NCBI GenBank assembly: GCA_964643725.1 | Contig: CAZXTL010000008.1 | Location: 1 to 61,432, forward strand | Origin: DYQY01 sp964643725 | Lineage (GTDB): Bacteria > Margulisbacteria > Riflemargulisbacteria > GWF2-35-9 > DYQY01 | Reading direction: 5' to 3' | Length of the DNA: 61,432 nt | In this document: piece by piece, positions 60,617-61,432 of the stretch | How the letters are laid out: the number at the start of each line of letters is the position of its first letter | Position numbering within the stretch: the stretch's first letter is position 1 | Made by a program: the position numbers and the translations under genes | The notes under the pieces: generated by a model | Seen by the model: only the letters and a program-made list of their open reading frames with translations | Told to the model about the DNA's origin: nothing | The model's database searches: none

Positions 60617-61432
60617 TCAAGCTGTCTTTTTTTCTTGCTCGTCAAAATACTTTTCTAATTCTTTTATCTTTGATTTCAATTCTAGTTCTTTTTCCTCCTT
60701 GCAAACTGGACAATTAAAATGCTCCCCATCCAAATAACCATGTATTGAACAAACTGAAAATACAGGTGAAATTGTAAAGTAAGGAATCTTATAGTTATAC
60801 GCTATCTTCTTTACTAACCTCTTACATACTTCAGGGTCTTTTAGTCTCTCACCTAACATTCCATGAAAAACAGTACCACCGGTATATTTGCTTTGTATCT
60901 TTTCCTGATGATCTAACGCTTCAAAAATATCTGCGGTGAAATCAACTGGCAGTTGCGTTGAGTTTGTATAAAATGGATCCTTGGTACCAGCTGTTATGAT
61001 GTCTGGATATCTCTCCTTATCCATCTTTGCAAAACGATAAGAAGTAGACTCAGCTGGAGTTGCTTCCAAATTATACAAATCACCTGTCTCTAACTGATAC
61101 GTCTGTAGTTTTTCTCTCATGAAATCAATAATCTCACCAGCCAAAGTAAGTCCTTCCTCTGTTGTGATATCCTTCCCTATAAAATTAAGAAGACATTCAT
61201 TCATCCCATTAAGACCTATTGTGGAAAAATGATTATGAAAATGCTTCAAATATCTTCTAGTGTAAGGATATAGACCTATTTCAAGTAATCTATTAACAAT
61301 CTTTCTCTTTACTACCAGCGAATCACTGGCAAGCGCCATAAGGTCGTCAAGTCTTCTAAATAACTCTTGTTTAGTTTTAGAAAGATACCCAATCCTTGGA
61401 AGATTAATAGTAACAACGCCGATTGAACCAGT
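60617..61432 (-). CDS. nrdD: class III ribonucleotide reductase large chain, 5' end outside window
   Basis: Only the C-terminal 271 residues are in the window; the frame stays open to the right edge (TGSIGVVTINLPRIGYLSKTK). GLNGMNECLLNF is the substrate-site region. Near the end a cysteine cluster CSIHGYLDGEHFNCPVCKEE fits the NrdD zinc site. It then ends in a heptad-like tail (LELKSKIKELEKYFDEQEKK) and a stop, with no glycyl-radical RxxGY motif in this chain. Confidence 0.88.
   Translation of the reverse strand, partial: TGSIGVVTINLPRIGYLSKTKQELFRRLDDLMALASDSLVVKRKIVNRLLEIGLYPYTRRYLKHFHNHFSTIGLNGMNECLLNFIGKDITTEEGLTLAGEIIDFMREKLQTYQLETGDLYNLEATPAESTSYRFAKMDKERYPDIITAGTKDPFYTNSTQLPVDFTADIFEALDHQEKIQSKYTGGTVFHGMLGERLKDPEVCKRLVKKIAYNYKIPYFTISPVFSVCSIHGYLDGEHFNCPVCKEEKELELKSKIKELEKYFDEQEKKTA

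Overview
The window is AT-rich, gene-dense bacterial DNA with a Gram-negative envelope gene set (lpxC, lpxD, an OmpH/Skp chaperone, BamA, a second Omp85 protein, TamB). It also has a short, Gram-positive-style YidC, HisZ-dependent histidine synthesis, AmmeMemoRadiSam genes, a class III ribonucleotide reductase, KaiC-like ATPases and a FapA/DUF342 protein. This mix suggests an uncultured anaerobic lineage, possibly a Margulisbacteria-type candidate phylum. That placement is inference from gene content only.

Layout. 0.1-5.1 kb: accessory genes (two flavodoxins, a Fic protein, barrel-like envelope proteins, a small HTH regulator). 5.1-5.5 kb: a repeat that recurs inverted at 31.1-31.4 kb. 5.5-14.6 kb: housekeeping genes (ispE, a parvulin, a DjlA-like protein, Smr, GT2, a PRTase, amrS, cmk, DUF502, an isopropylmalate dehydrogenase family enzyme). 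15.0-17.0 kb: an unrecognised 667-aa protein. 17.0-28.4 kb: outer-membrane biogenesis on the minus strand. 28.5-31.1 kb: purU, a double LOG protein and an initiator tRNA. 31.6-36.7 kb: an ECF sigma/anti-sigma pair heading an apparent operon (a frameshifted FixH-like gene, a barrel protein, a periplasmic protein, a MacB-like permease and ATPase). 36.8-43.6 kb: an accessory island with mosaic repeats, a 449-bp duplication, a second Fic, an ORF6N protein, a DUF1016-SNase fusion, a lipoprotein and a DUF2079 protein. 43.6-46.9 kb: the rpmH-rnpA-yidD-yidC-jag-mnmE operon. 47.0-49.9 kb: a HEVGH metalloprotease, a methyltransferase-like membrane protein and a MEMO protein. 49.9-52.6 kb: hisZ-hisG-hisD. 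52.8-57.8 kb: three KaiC-like ATPases (one fused to a receiver), divergent from fapA. 57.9-61.4 kb: hisF, a ParE/RelE-type pair, and nrdD/nrdG with a separate glycyl-radical/glutaredoxin protein; nrdD runs off the right edge.

The most notable observations are these. (1) The NrdD-like protein ends after its Cys cluster, and the glycyl-radical segment sits on a separate glutaredoxin-fused protein; both break points carry heptad-like sequence. (2) A family of modular intergenic repeats has hairpins that show compensatory base changes. (3) About ten genes have a -10 box only 5-10 nt before the start codon, which implies widespread leaderless mRNAs. (4) Both fic genes have iterated operator-like motifs at their promoters. 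(5) rnpA apparently starts at CTG overlapping the rpmH stop. (6) An unreported FixH/YtkA-like reading frame is broken at an A-run. (7) A three-gene KaiC/receiver cassette has degraded catalytic acids in two members.
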